NCBI GenBank assembly: GCA_021648365.1
Contig: JAKISY010000052.1
Location: forward strand, 1-33,321
Length of the DNA stretch: 33,321 nt
DNA from: Verrucomicrobiales bacterium
GTDB lineage: Bacteria; Verrucomicrobiota; Verrucomicrobiia; Verrucomicrobiales; DEV007
Direction of reading: 5' to 3'
Within the stretch, counting starts at the first letter, position 1. Each line of letters opens with the position of its first letter. Positions 21,531-30,880 of this stretch are shown here, piece by piece. Position numbers and translations under genes: made by a program. The notes under the pieces are model-generated. The model was not told the origin of the DNA. It saw nothing but the letters and a program-made list of their open reading frames with translations, and ran no database searches.

Positions 21531-24209
21531 TCAGTTGAGGTAGAGGAATTCGTTAGAGCTGAGTAGGGCTTGGCAGAAAGTAGCGAGGGATAGGGTGGCT
21601 GGATCTGTGGCGAGTGCAGTGGTGTTGCTTTTGACTGGTTTTTTTGCTGGGGTGGCGGCTGGTAAAATGCGTTGTTCGTTTTCGATGAAAGAAAGTGCGT
21701 CTGAGGCTTCGGTATCGGAGGCGGGGCGACCGTATATCAGCATCCATGCAAGTTTGATCTGCGCGCTTAGGTCTTTGGGGTGATCTTTTTTCAAGCGTTC
21801 TGCGATGTGCACAGAGAAGCCGGTGATGAACTGGCTATTCATCAGCATCAGGGCTTGCGGGGCGACGGTGGAGGAGTTGCGTTCGGTGCAGTTGGCTTCT
21901 ACCATGTCGGGGCGGTCAAAAGATTGTAATACGGCAAGCGGACGGCTACGGCGTGCCTGGATGTAGAGGCTGCGGCGGTATTCCTGTCCTTCGAGACCTA
22001 GGGTTTCTTTGGGTTTGCCTTCGCCGTCTTTATTTTCCTTGCCGACGACGATTTGCCCGACGCTGTCTTCCATCACTGGCACGGGTTTGCCATAGAGCTT
22101 GGTGTTGATCTTGTTGCTGATGGTCAATACGGAGTCGCGGATGGATTCGGCATCGAGGCGGCGCACGCTCATACGTCCGAGCAGATGGTTTTGTGGGTCG
22201 AGTTGATTAAGATCAGCTGTTCGGTCTGAGCTCTGACGGTAGGCGGAGGACATCAGCATTTGTTTGATGGTGCGTTTGAAGTCCCATCCATGTTGAGTAA
22301 AGTCGGCTGCCATCCAATCGAGTAATTCAGGGTGGCTGGGCTGGGTGCCGAGGGTGCCGAAGTCGCCGAGGGTGCCGACGATGCCTTGCCCGAAGAGGTG
22401 CGACCAGAAGCGGTTCACTAGCACTCGCGAGACCAGTGGGTGTTTGCCGTTGGTGAGCTTCTGCGCGTAAGCGAGTCGGCGTCCCGTGGTGGGAAGCTCG
22501 GGGTTGTTATCAGAGATGGCTCCGCCCCCCCATTCTCCGAGCACGGTGAGTCCGGCTGGCGGCACGGCTTGTTTGGGTTGTTGGTGGTCGCCGCGATTGA
22601 AGAGGTGGGTGACGGGCGGTTTGGCGCCTGGTTTCTCCCATAGGGCGCGGATGTAGTTGAGTGGAGGTTTGGTGTCGCGAAGGGTTTTGATATTGGTGGC
22701 AAGTTTTTTGATCTCATCGGAGGCTTTGCGGTTATAGAGATAGAGCGATCCGCCGGAGGCTTTTTTGATTCTCGGGTTGTCTTTGAGCAGCAGTTTCTGC
22801 GCTTCAGTGCGTTTTTTCTCTTCGGTGTTGCGAGCGATGCGCAAGGGGGCTTGGATCTCTTTGGGCAATTTGGCGATTTCTATTTCCACCGCTGCGTCGA
22901 CGTATTTTTTTTGTAGTTTGAGACGAGCTGCGTCGAGTTTTTTAGCTTTCTCCTCGACGATGGCGGCATCGGCTTTGTTTTGATCGGTGTAGAGAGAGAT
23001 GCGGCGAGAGCTGGGGTTTCTCCAATGCACTAGATCAAAGGCGGGTTCGAAAATCGCACGCATGCTGTAGTAGTCGGTCTGGGGGATGGGGTCATAACGA
23101 TGATTGTGGCACTGGGCGCACATCATGGTGGTGCCGAGCAGGGTGGTGGAGACGATTTGGATGGTGTCGGCGACCACTTGGTTGCGGGCGATTTTCTGAT
23201 CGTCGGGTGCGGAACCGGTGCCGTCGGGTGCCATGCGTAAAAAGCCGGTGGCGGCGAGTTTGGATTGTTGTTCGCTGTTGAGGTTTTTGTAGGGAGCTTT
23301 GACCATCTCGTCGCCTGCGAGTTGCTCGCGGATGAATTGATCGAAGGGCATGTTGTGGTTGAAGGCTTGTATGATGTAGTCGCGGTATTTCCACGACCAA
23401 TCGCGGACGGTGTCGCGTGCGGTGTATCCTTCGGAGTCGCTGTAGCCGGCGACGTCTAACCAGTGGCGCGCCCAACGTTCACCAAAATGCTCTGAGTCGA
23501 GCAGGCGATCGACGACTCGTTCGTAGGCGCCGGGGTTTTTGTCACTGAGAAAGGTGTCGATTTCTGTAGGGCTGGGCGGAAGTCCGGTGAGGTCGAAGCT
23601 GAGGCGACGGATCAGTGTCTTTCTATCGGCGCTGGGGTTGAAGCTGAAGCCTGCTTTTTCGAGTTTGGCGAGTAGGAAGGCATCGATGGCGGTTTCGACA
23701 AGTTCGGTAGATTTCACTTGGGGAAGAGCGGGGGATTTGACTGGTCGCAGCGACCAGAAATTGCGTTCTTCTTCGGTGATGACAAAGCCCGAGATGCTAT
23801 CTGGTTCATCGCGCAGGGTGGGGGCACCTGCGGCGATCCATTTTCCGATCAGGGCGATTTCTTCGGCTGCAAGGTGTTTGTCCTCGGGCGGCATTTCACC
23901 TTTGATGAGTTGCTGGTGCAGTAAGCTTTTCTTGAGGTCTCCTGGGATGATGGCGGCTCCGTTCTCGCCACCTTTGACGATGAAGCGCCGCAGGCGCAGG
24001 TCAAGATCACCTTTGAGTTTGTCGCCTTCTCCATGGCAGTGGAAGCAATTGGCTTTGAGGATAGGGCGGATGTGTTGCTCGTAGGTGATGGCGGCCTTGG
24101 GGCTAGGCGACGGTTTCTCTGCGGATTGTAATTGGTAGGGCAAGCTGGTGAACAGGACGGAAATGAGAACCGTTAGTAAGGCTTGCTCATGCAGATGAAA
24201 AACTTTCAT
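21531..24209 (-). CDS. PSD1 and planctomycete cytochrome C domain protein (DUF1549/DUF1553)
   Basis: This is a secreted multidomain protein of 892 residues from ATG at 24209. The signal peptide is around ALLTVLISVLFTSLPYQL. A cytochrome C-type domain follows with the haem motif Cys55-Phe-His-Cys58-His59 (NCFHCHG). The DUF1549 region has RRLSFDLTGLPPSPTEID and WARHWLDVAGYSD, and a second CxxCH, MCAQCHNH, follows in the middle. The C-terminal DUF1553 region has RVLVNRFWSHLFGQGIV and RRSLYIQARRSRPLAVL. An upstream TTG at 24257 adds 16 residues but lacks support. It likely forms one operon with the DUF1501 gene; the pair's substrate is unknown. Confidence 0.93.
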   Translation of the reverse strand: MKVFHLHEQALLTVLISVLFTSLPYQLQSAEKPSPSPKAAITYEQHIRPILKANCFHCHGEGDKLKGDLDLRLRRFIVKGGENGAAIIPGDLKKSLLHQQLIKGEMPPEDKHLAAEEIALIGKWIAAGAPTLRDEPDSISGFVITEEERNFWSLRPVKSPALPQVKSTELVETAIDAFLLAKLEKAGFSFNPSADRKTLIRRLSFDLTGLPPSPTEIDTFLSDKNPGAYERVVDRLLDSEHFGERWARHWLDVAGYSDSEGYTARDTVRDWSWKYRDYIIQAFNHNMPFDQFIREQLAGDEMVKAPYKNLNSEQQSKLAATGFLRMAPDGTGSAPDDQKIARNQVVADTIQIVSTTLLGTTMMCAQCHNHRYDPIPQTDYYSMRAIFEPAFDLVHWRNPSSRRISLYTDQNKADAAIVEEKAKKLDAARLKLQKKYVDAAVEIEIAKLPKEIQAPLRIARNTEEKKRTEAQKLLLKDNPRIKKASGGSLYLYNRKASDEIKKLATNIKTLRDTKPPLNYIRALWEKPGAKPPVTHLFNRGDHQQPKQAVPPAGLTVLGEWGGGAISDNNPELPTTGRRLAYAQKLTNGKHPLVSRVLVNRFWSHLFGQGIVGTLGDFGTLGTQPSHPELLDWMAADFTQHGWDFKRTIKQMLMSSAYRQSSDRTADLNQLDPQNHLLGRMSVRRLDAESIRDSVLTISNKINTKLYGKPVPVMEDSVGQIVVGKENKDGEGKPKETLGLEGQEYRRSLYIQARRSRPLAVLQSFDRPDMVEANCTERNSSTVAPQALMLMNSQFITGFSVHIAERLKKDHPKDLSAQIKLAWMLIYGRPASDTEASDALSFIENEQRILPAATPAKKPVKSNTTALATDPATLSLATFCQALLSSNEFLYLN

Positions 24210-24250
24210 ACGAGTGGAAAAGGGGATTTGATTACAGCAGTGCAAGGGTT

Positions 24251-24279
24251 TTGACAAAGCTTGTGCTGTTTTGTTGAAT
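24251..24279 (+). promoter_or_regulatory. Candidate promoter of the small lipoprotein
   Basis: TTGACA (24251-24256) is a perfect -35, followed after 17 bases by TTGAAT (24274-24279), a 4 of 6 match to the -10. It lies between the divergent PSD1 and lipoprotein genes and points to the latter. The match is only suggestive. Confidence 0.4.
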
Positions 24280-24349
24280 TTAATTGGGATTTTCTTTTCG
24301 GATTAGAAAAGGCTTTTCTTCTGCTATGGGCTGTGATAAAAGTTGCTGT

Positions 24350-24529
24350 ATGAAAAAGAAAATTTTGCTGTTCAGTTTGGCTATTTTTGGTTCTTTGTTT
24401 TTGATGAGCTGCGCCTCTGATGCCGATTCTGGCACATCTCAGGGCATTTCTGCACAGCCGACGCCCACTAGCAGTCGTTTGGGAATACAAGAGGCGCAGA
24501 ACAAGGCGATTCGTCGTTTGGCCTACTGA
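24350..24529 (+). CDS. Small lipoprotein
   Basis: The mature protein is short: 59 residues from ATG at 24350, MKKKILLFSLAIFGSLFLMSC, with the lipid-bearing Cys at residue 21. The remaining 38 residues are Ser/Thr/Gln-rich with no recognised domain. A longer frame begins at TTG 24284, and ATG at 24326 is also in frame, but the signal peptide starts at MKKKI. A hairpin terminator follows at 24560-24585, so it is probably a single-gene unit. Such entericidin-like small lipoproteins are often overlooked; the function is unknown. Confidence 0.7.
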   Translation: MKKKILLFSLAIFGSLFLMSCASDADSGTSQGISAQPTPTSSRLGIQEAQNKAIRRLAY

Positions 24530-24559
24530 TAGGCGGCGCAAAAAAAACCTCAAAAATGA

Positions 24560-24585
24560 AAAAATTCTCACAGCTGAGAATTTTT
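24560..24585 (+). terminator. Hairpin terminator after the small lipoprotein
   Basis: AAAAATTCTCA (24560-24570) pairs with TGAGAATTTTT (24575-24585) around CAGC. The stem is an 11-bp AT-rich arm ending in a T-run, typical of a rho-independent terminator. The A-run on the other side means it could serve both strands. Confidence 0.75.
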
Positions 24586-24642
24586 ATCTTGTCATGACTC
24601 CATTTTCCTGACTACTCTGATAAGTAGAAAGGAGGATGGATT

Positions 24643-25224
24643 ATGTTGGATTTTGCGTTGGAAGAGTATCCACGAGATGTGGAGTTGGAGGATGAGTTGA
24701 TGTGCACGGTGCGACCGTTGCGGGAGGATGATGAAAAAGCCTTGTGCGATTTCATGTTGGGATTGAAGCCGGAGGAGCGATTGTTTATCAAAGGGCCATG
24801 TTCAAATTCAGATTTGTTCATGGATTGGTGTCGCAGTGTGGATTATGACAATAACTTGCCTTTACTCGCTTTAGAGGGTGAGCGAATCGTGGCATTGGGC
24901 ATCATGCACCAGCGTCAGGGTGGCTGGAAACGGCACATAGGATCGCTGAACATGATGGTGAAAGCGGATTGTTCGGGTCATGGTCTGATGCTGCTGTTGA
25001 TAAGAAGTTTGGTGGGTTTGGGTCAGCACGCAGGCTTGATGCGTTTGGAGTCGGAGTTGATGGGGGCACCTGCAGAGATTATAGAGGCGTTTCAGGATGC
25101 TGGCTTTGAGGAATTGGCGCGGGTGCGCGACTATGTGATGGATATGGAGGGGCGGACGCACGACAGTGTGTTGATGGGAATGAACCTGATTCCTGACGAG
25201 GAACTCACTGGAGCGGGGGATTGA
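24643..25224 (+). CDS. GNAT-family acetyltransferase
   Basis: This is a cytoplasmic protein of 193 residues with the GNAT layout: MCTVRPLREDDEKALCDFM near the N-terminus, then the beta-strand and acetyl-CoA-loop region LNMMVKADCSGHGLMLLLI, then the helix LVGLGQHAGLMRLESELMG and AFQDAGFEELARVRDYV. The pyrophosphate-loop consensus is only partly kept (CSGHGLM in place of Q/R-x-x-G-x-G/A), so binding may be weakened. The substrate is not known. It has the best SD in the window (AAAGGAGG, 7 bases before ATG). It lies between the small lipoprotein and the symporter gene. Confidence 0.82.
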   Translation: MLDFALEEYPRDVELEDELMCTVRPLREDDEKALCDFMLGLKPEERLFIKGPCSNSDLFMDWCRSVDYDNNLPLLALEGERIVALGIMHQRQGGWKRHIGSLNMMVKADCSGHGLMLLLIRSLVGLGQHAGLMRLESELMGAPAEIIEAFQDAGFEELARVRDYVMDMEGRTHDSVLMGMNLIPDEELTGAGD

Positions 25225-25332
25225 GTTAGGAGGGTGAACTGTGCCAAGTTATTTTTGACCTAAGGGCATTGTCTTGGTTAAGTAGGTGGAGTAGTAACGA
25301 ATCCCGCCTCTCTCGACCTAACCCTTTTGTGT

Positions 25333-27480
25333 ATGACTTGGATAGATTTCGCTGTATTGATTGTTTATTTTGTGGTGATGGTGGCGATTGGCATTTGGTC
25401 GATGCGAAGAGTCAAGGGGCAGGAGGATTATTTTATGGGGGGCAGGGGCTTTGGCAAGTTGTTGCAAACGTTCGCGGCGTTTGGTGCGGGCACGGGCGCG
25501 CATGAACCGGTCACGGTGGGTCGGACAGGTTGGACCAGTGGAGTGAGTGGGGTGTGGTCGGCTTTGATGTGGTTGTTTGTGACTCCGGTGTATTGGGTGG
25601 TAGCAGTTTGGTATCGGCGGATGCGCCATCTGACGCTGGGAGATTGGTTTGTGGAGCGTTACGATTCGCGTGCTTTGGGGGTGGCTTACACTGCGTTTGC
25701 GATGGTGTTTTATATGTTTTTTCTATCGACGATGTTTTCGGCGGTGGCGAAATTTTCTGTGCCGCTGATAGGTTTTGAATCTTATGCGGGCTTGGATATA
25801 AAATTTTTTCTGATTCCATTGATCGCGGTGATCGTGATTTTGTATGGGGTATTGGGTGGTTTGACGGCGGCTTATTATACAGACTTGATTCAGGGGGTGT
25901 TCATCATTGTGTTGTCGATTTTGTTGATCCCATTTGGATTAAAAGCTTTGGTGGCGAAATTTGGTGATCCAGAGACACAGGGGATCATGGCGGGGTTTGC
26001 GATCATGCATGACCGGGTGCCAGCGGATTATTTTAGTTTGTTTTCGGGGCCGAGTGCGGGTGAGTTTCCGGTGCAATATATAGTATCACTGACTTTGTTA
26101 GCCTTGGTGGGGATCGTGGTGCAGCCTCATTTTATCGCTACAGGAGGGGGATCGGCTAAGAGTGAAGACGAGGCTAGGATAGGCTTGGTAGTGGGCAACT
26201 TTCTCAAACGCCTCTGCACGGTAGGCTGGGCTTTGACCGCTTTGATCGCGTTGGCTTTGCTTGCTGGCAATGCGGAAATCGCGGCTGATCCTGATAGGGT
26301 ATGGGGGGTGGCGGCGCGGGAGATCTTAGGACCGCTGAATATGGGCTTGGTGGGTTTGATGCTGGCTTGTTTGTTAGCTGCGATGATGAGTTCTGCCGAT
26401 ACTTATATGATTGTGACTTCTGCATTGGTGACGCGCAATGTGTTTGTGGCATACATCAGCCCTGATGCGGATGAAAAAAGTTGTCTGCGGGTAGCTCGAG
26501 TGACGGGTTTGTTGATCATTGTGGGGGCGTCGGTGATCGCGCTGACGATGGCTGATGTGTTTGGGCAGTTCAAGTTGGCGATTGAGTTGCCGATTTTATT
26601 TGCGGCTCCTTTTTGGGTGGGCATGTTTTGGCGACGTGCCAATGTGCGTGCGGTATGGGCGACGATTGCTTTTTCGGTGGTGTTCTTTTTTGTGCTGCCA
26701 TACGCATTGCCAGTGGTGATGCCATCGTTGCGCACGGACTCGGAGCTGAGTAAGAGCACTTTATTGGTCACGACGACGACTCGACGGATGGCTACTGCTG
26801 CCGATGTGGCAAAACATCAAGCTTGGGTGAAAGCGGTCGAGCAGGCAAAACAGAGGAAGGACGATGCCTTGATTGAACGCATGGGGGCTGAACCGCCCCT
26901 AGCTGTGGTGGGGCAAGAGATCGAGGTGGTGATGAAAAGTGGTGGTAAGGCGATTTATTGGCGAGATGGCGTGGAGCCTGTCGGTGAGGTGACTTTGATG
27001 AAGACGGAAACCATGACCGATGAGGGGAAGGCTAAAATAGAGACGGAAACTTACTCGTCACCCCACCGAGGTGTAGGAGCTTTTAATGTGGATTTTTTGT
27101 TGTATCACTGGTTGGGGATTGATCTTTCAGGAGCATCGAAGGCAACGATTGAATCGCTGCGCTTACCGCCACGATTGCTGCTGCCTTTTGTCGTTTTGAT
27201 ATTGGTGAGCCTTGTGACTCGAAGAGATAACGCGGAGGTGCTGGATCGTTATTATGCCAAGATGCGCACGGAGGTGGATCCTGATCCGCAGGTGGATCAG
27301 AAGAAGCTGGCGGCGGCTTACGCCGACCCTAAGAGTCTGGAGCACTTGCGTTGGTTTCCTGGTAGTGATTGGGAATTTGGCAAGCCGAGCAGAAAAGATA
27401 GTGTAGGTTTTTTGGTGTCAGTAGGTGTGTGCGCTTTGGTGATTGGCTTGATGGTGTGGTTAGCCGGTATTGGTGGCTAG
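25333..27480 (+). CDS. Sodium:solute symporter (SSS family) with extra loop
   Basis: This is an inner-membrane Na+-coupled transporter of 715 residues. The N-terminal helix MTWIDFAVLIVYFVVMVAIG and the family motifs (GLTAAYYTDLIQGVFIIVL, then AAMMSSADTYMIVTSALVTR) are in place. The long segment between SELSKSTLLVTTTTRR and FNVDFLLYHWLG, about 120 residues from 470 on, is hydrophilic, holds no membrane helix and is unusual for the family. Two or more helices follow it. The solute is unknown; family members carry sugars, carboxylates, amino acids and others. A TTG at 25327 is in frame, but the ATG at 25333 fits better. It converges with the PQQ-type dehydrogenase gene 75 bases downstream, a context that suggests sugar or alcohol use. 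Confidence 0.93.
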   Translation: MTWIDFAVLIVYFVVMVAIGIWSMRRVKGQEDYFMGGRGFGKLLQTFAAFGAGTGAHEPVTVGRTGWTSGVSGVWSALMWLFVTPVYWVVAVWYRRMRHLTLGDWFVERYDSRALGVAYTAFAMVFYMFFLSTMFSAVAKFSVPLIGFESYAGLDIKFFLIPLIAVIVILYGVLGGLTAAYYTDLIQGVFIIVLSILLIPFGLKALVAKFGDPETQGIMAGFAIMHDRVPADYFSLFSGPSAGEFPVQYIVSLTLLALVGIVVQPHFIATGGGSAKSEDEARIGLVVGNFLKRLCTVGWALTALIALALLAGNAEIAADPDRVWGVAAREILGPLNMGLVGLMLACLLAAMMSSADTYMIVTSALVTRNVFVAYISPDADEKSCLRVARVTGLLIIVGASVIALTMADVFGQFKLAIELPILFAAPFWVGMFWRRANVRAVWATIAFSVVFFFVLPYALPVVMPSLRTDSELSKSTLLVTTTTRRMATAADVAKHQAWVKAVEQAKQRKDDALIERMGAEPPLAVVGQEIEVVMKSGGKAIYWRDGVEPVGEVTLMKTETMTDEGKAKIETETYSSPHRGVGAFNVDFLLYHWLGIDLSGASKATIESLRLPPRLLLPFVVLILVSLVTRRDNAEVLDRYYAKMRTEVDPDPQVDQKKLAAAYADPKSLEHLRWFPGSDWEFGKPSRKDSVGFLVSVGVCALVIGLMVWLAGIGG

Positions 27481-27555
27481 AGGATCAGCGAAGCATTTGC
27501 GACACAGGTCGCTGGTAGCTTTAGGTCGGTAAGTCTGATGACGTGGTGCGAGAGA

Positions 27556-30393
27556 TTATTTGAGCGAGTTTAACCACGCTAGGACGTCAGCGGCTTCTTG
27601 TTCGGTGAGGGTTTGCAGCAGTCCCTCAGGCATCAGGCTGGTGGGGGATGGGTGTTGCTCCAGGATGTCTTTTTTGTTGAGTTGATCGGTGCTGCCACCG
27701 GTGAGTCGGAGAGTGAGGGTGGTGGGAGTTTGTTGGGTGATGAAGCCGGTGGTGGTTTTTCCGTTTTTGCTTTTCACCGTCCAGAGTTGGTATTCTGGTC
27801 GGATGGCTTGGGACGGGAAAATGATGCTTTGTAGGATCTGAGCTTTGTTCATTTGGCTGCCTATTTTACTAAGATCAGGACCTAGATTTCCGCCTTTGCC
27901 ATCTACGCTGTGGCAGGCAAAACAGGCTGCCCATTTGCCTGTAGGTGATAATATTCTTGAGCCGTTTTTTGGGTCGCCTTTTATCTTGAGTAGTTGATGG
28001 CTATCGATGGTCGCGGCAAGTGTCTGGGGTCTTTTCTCTGCGGGGAGGAAAGGCAGGAAGAGGGCGCTGATGTTGGCATTGGGTGAAGCGAGAGCTTCGG
28101 CGATGATTGCTTCGTGTTGTTTGGGCTTGAGTTGGTCGAGAGTGGCGATCAGCTTCATCGCAGCCGAGGTCGAGGAGAGTCCTGGTTTGAGGGCGGGATG
28201 AGGGCTTGGTTTGGTGTGGGGTAATTCGCTGATCCACTGGCGCAGCAGAGTGACAGCGTTTTGATCGATTTCTTGGGCTCCGATCAGTGGCATGTGGGCG
28301 CTACCGAGAGCGCTGATGCGATAGAGAAGGGTGGATCTCTCTGGGTGACCAGGCACGATGATGCTAGCTTGATCGAGACCGAAATCGCCGCGGGTGGGTT
28401 TTTCGAATAACATGGAGGTGGCTGAAAGGGGGAGTTCGAAATTGACTTCGAGTGGCGCGCTGCCCCCACCGTGACGGCGATGGCAGGTGGAGCAGTTGGT
28501 GTGTAGCCAGGAGCGTGCTCGACTTTCTATCGAGCCGCGACCGTGAGTGGGGAAGAGCAAGCCGCGAGTATTGCGCTGGAAGAAAGCACGGTCTAACAAA
28601 CCTAGTGCGATGGCACTTTCTTGGATGGGGGGGTTCTGGCTCTGGGGCAAGTATTTCAACTGCCAGGGTTGGAAGCCTAATACAAATTGGTTCCACGAGT
28701 TGTGGCAGCGGTTGCACTGCGAGCGACTGTGGATGCGGTAGGAACTTCCGCCTTGCCAGCCTTCTTTTGGCACGGTTACTGTTGTGCCTGCGGCTTCGAC
28801 TAGCTGAGCGTCGTCGCCAGATGGGTTCCAGCGGTAGCTATAGGGATGCCAGCTCTCGCCATCGTAGTGCAGGATCTGGGTTTCGATTTTGTGTTGGGTA
28901 GGGTGTTCGGTGCTGATCGTTTTAGCTAGCACCGTGCCTGTTGGCCAGGTGAGTTTGGAGCGTCGTATGGTGTGGTCTTTATGGTATTCGATGTGAGTTT
29001 GGATTTTACTTTTATCCGGTAGAGCGATGAATCTTTTTGCTATCGCGCCATCTTGCCAAAGAGGTTCGATGATCTGGTATTGATAAACTCCATCAGCGGG
29101 TATTTGTTTTTGTGTATCGGTGAATAGACCTGTCTGGCTGAGTTTTCGCGGAAAAGTGCTTTTTTGTTTGGCTTTAGGGTTAGGGATCAGTTGGTAGATG
29201 CCAGTTGGACTGGCGTAGTCGATATAATAAAGTGAGCCATCTTGTGCTTCGCCAAAGCTAGCAATGCGGTGGGGGGTGTCGGCGATTTCTTGATGTTTGG
29301 TGATTCGGGTGCCATCGTGCCAAAGCGCCCAGATTTTCCCAGTTTCGTAGTCACCATAGATGTAGGCGCCGCGCAGTTCGGGCAAGCGAGAGCCACGGTA
29401 AATAAAACCTCCGGTGATGGAGGCGGCTTCGCTGTGCGGGTGCGCCATGACTGGGGCGCTGATCGGACTGATGGGGTTGGCACTTTCGGGTTTGATAGGC
29501 TGACTAGCTTCCATGGCAGACCAACCGGCGTTGTGACCTTTTCCGACTAGGTGTATCATTTCCCATAGTTCCCAACCGACGTCGCCGACCCAGAGTTTCC
29601 CCTTGGGATCAAAGTTTATTTTCCACGGATTACGGAAGCCGAATGCCCAGACTTCCGGACGCACGTTTGCTATGCCGACGTAGGGGTTGTCTTTGGGGAT
29701 GGAGTAGGCTGTGGCAGCACTTTTATGATCGATGTCGATACGCAGAATACTGCTGAGTAAGTCGCTGTTGTCTTGGCCTGTGAGGTAGATGTCAGGCGGG
29801 GAGGGGATGGCTGCATCGCCAGTCGATATGTAGAGCATGCCGTCTGGTCCGAAGCGCAGGTGGGCACCGTTGTGACCTCCGCTTTTCCAGGTGAGTAGGA
29901 TTTTTTCACTAGAGGGGTCGAGTTGTAATTGGCGGCCCTCCTTGAGTCGAAAACGGGAGAGGTGGGTGCCATCTTCTAAACCGTGACCGATGGTGTAGGT
30001 GATGAAAACTTCGTGAGTTTTTTCCCAGTCTGGGTGGAAGGCGAGGCCGTAGGCATAACTTAATTTTGGGTGCAGTTTTTTCAGGTCGATGAGTAGAGTG
30101 GTTTGATCGGTGCCCTGCTGATCTGAGAAAGACCATATTTTGCCACCTCGTTCGACGACGAGTAAACGCTCGCCGACGTGGATCATCTCCAGGGCGTGCT
30201 TGAAGTCGAGCTTTTCGAACACGGCTTGTGAGCTGTAGGGGGGTGGAGTTTCAGGGGAGCCGTGAATCTCGGATTGGGTCCACGCCTTGCGCTGCAGTGC
30301 AGGTTGGCTTTGTGCATGAATCCCCAGTGTCATGAAAACGGTCATGAGGAAAGTTAGGATGAGGCGGCAGTGGTGCATGAGTTGCTGTGACAT
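27556..30393 (-). CDS. PQQ-type dehydrogenase fused to three-haem cytochrome c modules
   Basis: This is an exported protein of 945 residues: a signal peptide (LILTFLMTVFMTLGIHAQ), then a six-bladed propeller of the glucose/sorbosone dehydrogenase type (about 45-410) with SGGHNGAHLRFGPDGM, AFGFRNPWKINFD and GGFIYRGSRLP. Three haem c motifs follow: CNRCH near 560, CSTCH near 634 and CFACH near 824. The last lies in a Planctomycete/Verrucomicrobium-type haem domain with GPDLSKIG. Electrons from an oxidised sugar or aldehyde could pass down the haems within one chain. The substrate and the cofactor state are inferred. It has its own promoter region next to the ceramidase-like remnant. Confidence 0.9.
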   Translation of the reverse strand: MSQQLMHHCRLILTFLMTVFMTLGIHAQSQPALQRKAWTQSEIHGSPETPPPYSSQAVFEKLDFKHALEMIHVGERLLVVERGGKIWSFSDQQGTDQTTLLIDLKKLHPKLSYAYGLAFHPDWEKTHEVFITYTIGHGLEDGTHLSRFRLKEGRQLQLDPSSEKILLTWKSGGHNGAHLRFGPDGMLYISTGDAAIPSPPDIYLTGQDNSDLLSSILRIDIDHKSAATAYSIPKDNPYVGIANVRPEVWAFGFRNPWKINFDPKGKLWVGDVGWELWEMIHLVGKGHNAGWSAMEASQPIKPESANPISPISAPVMAHPHSEAASITGGFIYRGSRLPELRGAYIYGDYETGKIWALWHDGTRITKHQEIADTPHRIASFGEAQDGSLYYIDYASPTGIYQLIPNPKAKQKSTFPRKLSQTGLFTDTQKQIPADGVYQYQIIEPLWQDGAIAKRFIALPDKSKIQTHIEYHKDHTIRRSKLTWPTGTVLAKTISTEHPTQHKIETQILHYDGESWHPYSYRWNPSGDDAQLVEAAGTTVTVPKEGWQGGSSYRIHSRSQCNRCHNSWNQFVLGFQPWQLKYLPQSQNPPIQESAIALGLLDRAFFQRNTRGLLFPTHGRGSIESRARSWLHTNCSTCHRRHGGGSAPLEVNFELPLSATSMLFEKPTRGDFGLDQASIIVPGHPERSTLLYRISALGSAHMPLIGAQEIDQNAVTLLRQWISELPHTKPSPHPALKPGLSSTSAAMKLIATLDQLKPKQHEAIIAEALASPNANISALFLPFLPAEKRPQTLAATIDSHQLLKIKGDPKNGSRILSPTGKWAACFACHSVDGKGGNLGPDLSKIGSQMNKAQILQSIIFPSQAIRPEYQLWTVKSKNGKTTTGFITQQTPTTLTLRLTGGSTDQLNKKDILEQHPSPTSLMPEGLLQTLTEQEAADVLAWLNSLK

Positions 30394-30477
30394 AGGGAAT
30401 CAAAGGTTGACTGTAGGGCTTTTCAAGAAAAAGGTTACCGTTCGGCATTGTTGCTAATTGAATAACCCTTTGTCTAA

Positions 30478-30880
30478 ATGAAAAAAAACTGTGTTGGTGA
30501 ATGTTCTCCAGTCTTGCAAATGATTCAAATGATCCTAGTGATCACTGCCATCATGGCGCAGGTATTTTGTGTGGTTAGTGTTTGTGCGGGTGAGTTGAAA
30601 GCGGGAGCTGCCAAAGTGGACATCGCAGCTGCAGGGGGAGTGATCAATGATCCGCCGTATGTGAAGGCGTTGGTGCTGGATGATGGTAAATCGGCGGATC
30701 AAATTGAAGGATGGCAGCACGGCGGATGTGCGACACGCTTACGCTTTGCCTCCAGATGAAGGAATTGCAGCGATTGGACCTGTCGATTCTGAGATTGGCT
30801 TGTTGCGTCTCGATCGCAAGGATGGCACGACATTGGCAGTGGTGTATAATTTTGCCATGCATCCGATCCAAGGCGTGCTG
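30478..30880 (+). pseudogene. Neutral ceramidase-like gene remnant (internal deletion, frameshift, truncation)
   Basis: Two pieces of a neutral/alkaline non-lysosomal ceramidase-like protein sit in different frames. Piece one (from ATG 30478) has a signal-like start, then LKAGAAKVDIAAAGG and YVKALVLDDG, as in the family's N-terminus. Piece two begins in another frame near 30680: NRRIKLKDGSTADVRHAYAL, then PPDEGIAAIGPVDSEIGLL and YNFAMHPIQG, which belongs roughly 100 residues later in a whole protein. The middle is therefore lost, and the frame shifts at about 30675-30685. The C-terminal half is absent: matching sequence ends at about 30880, exactly where the minus-strand gene's stop begins. 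Intact relatives hydrolyse ceramide or similar amides; this copy cannot work. Confidence 0.75.
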
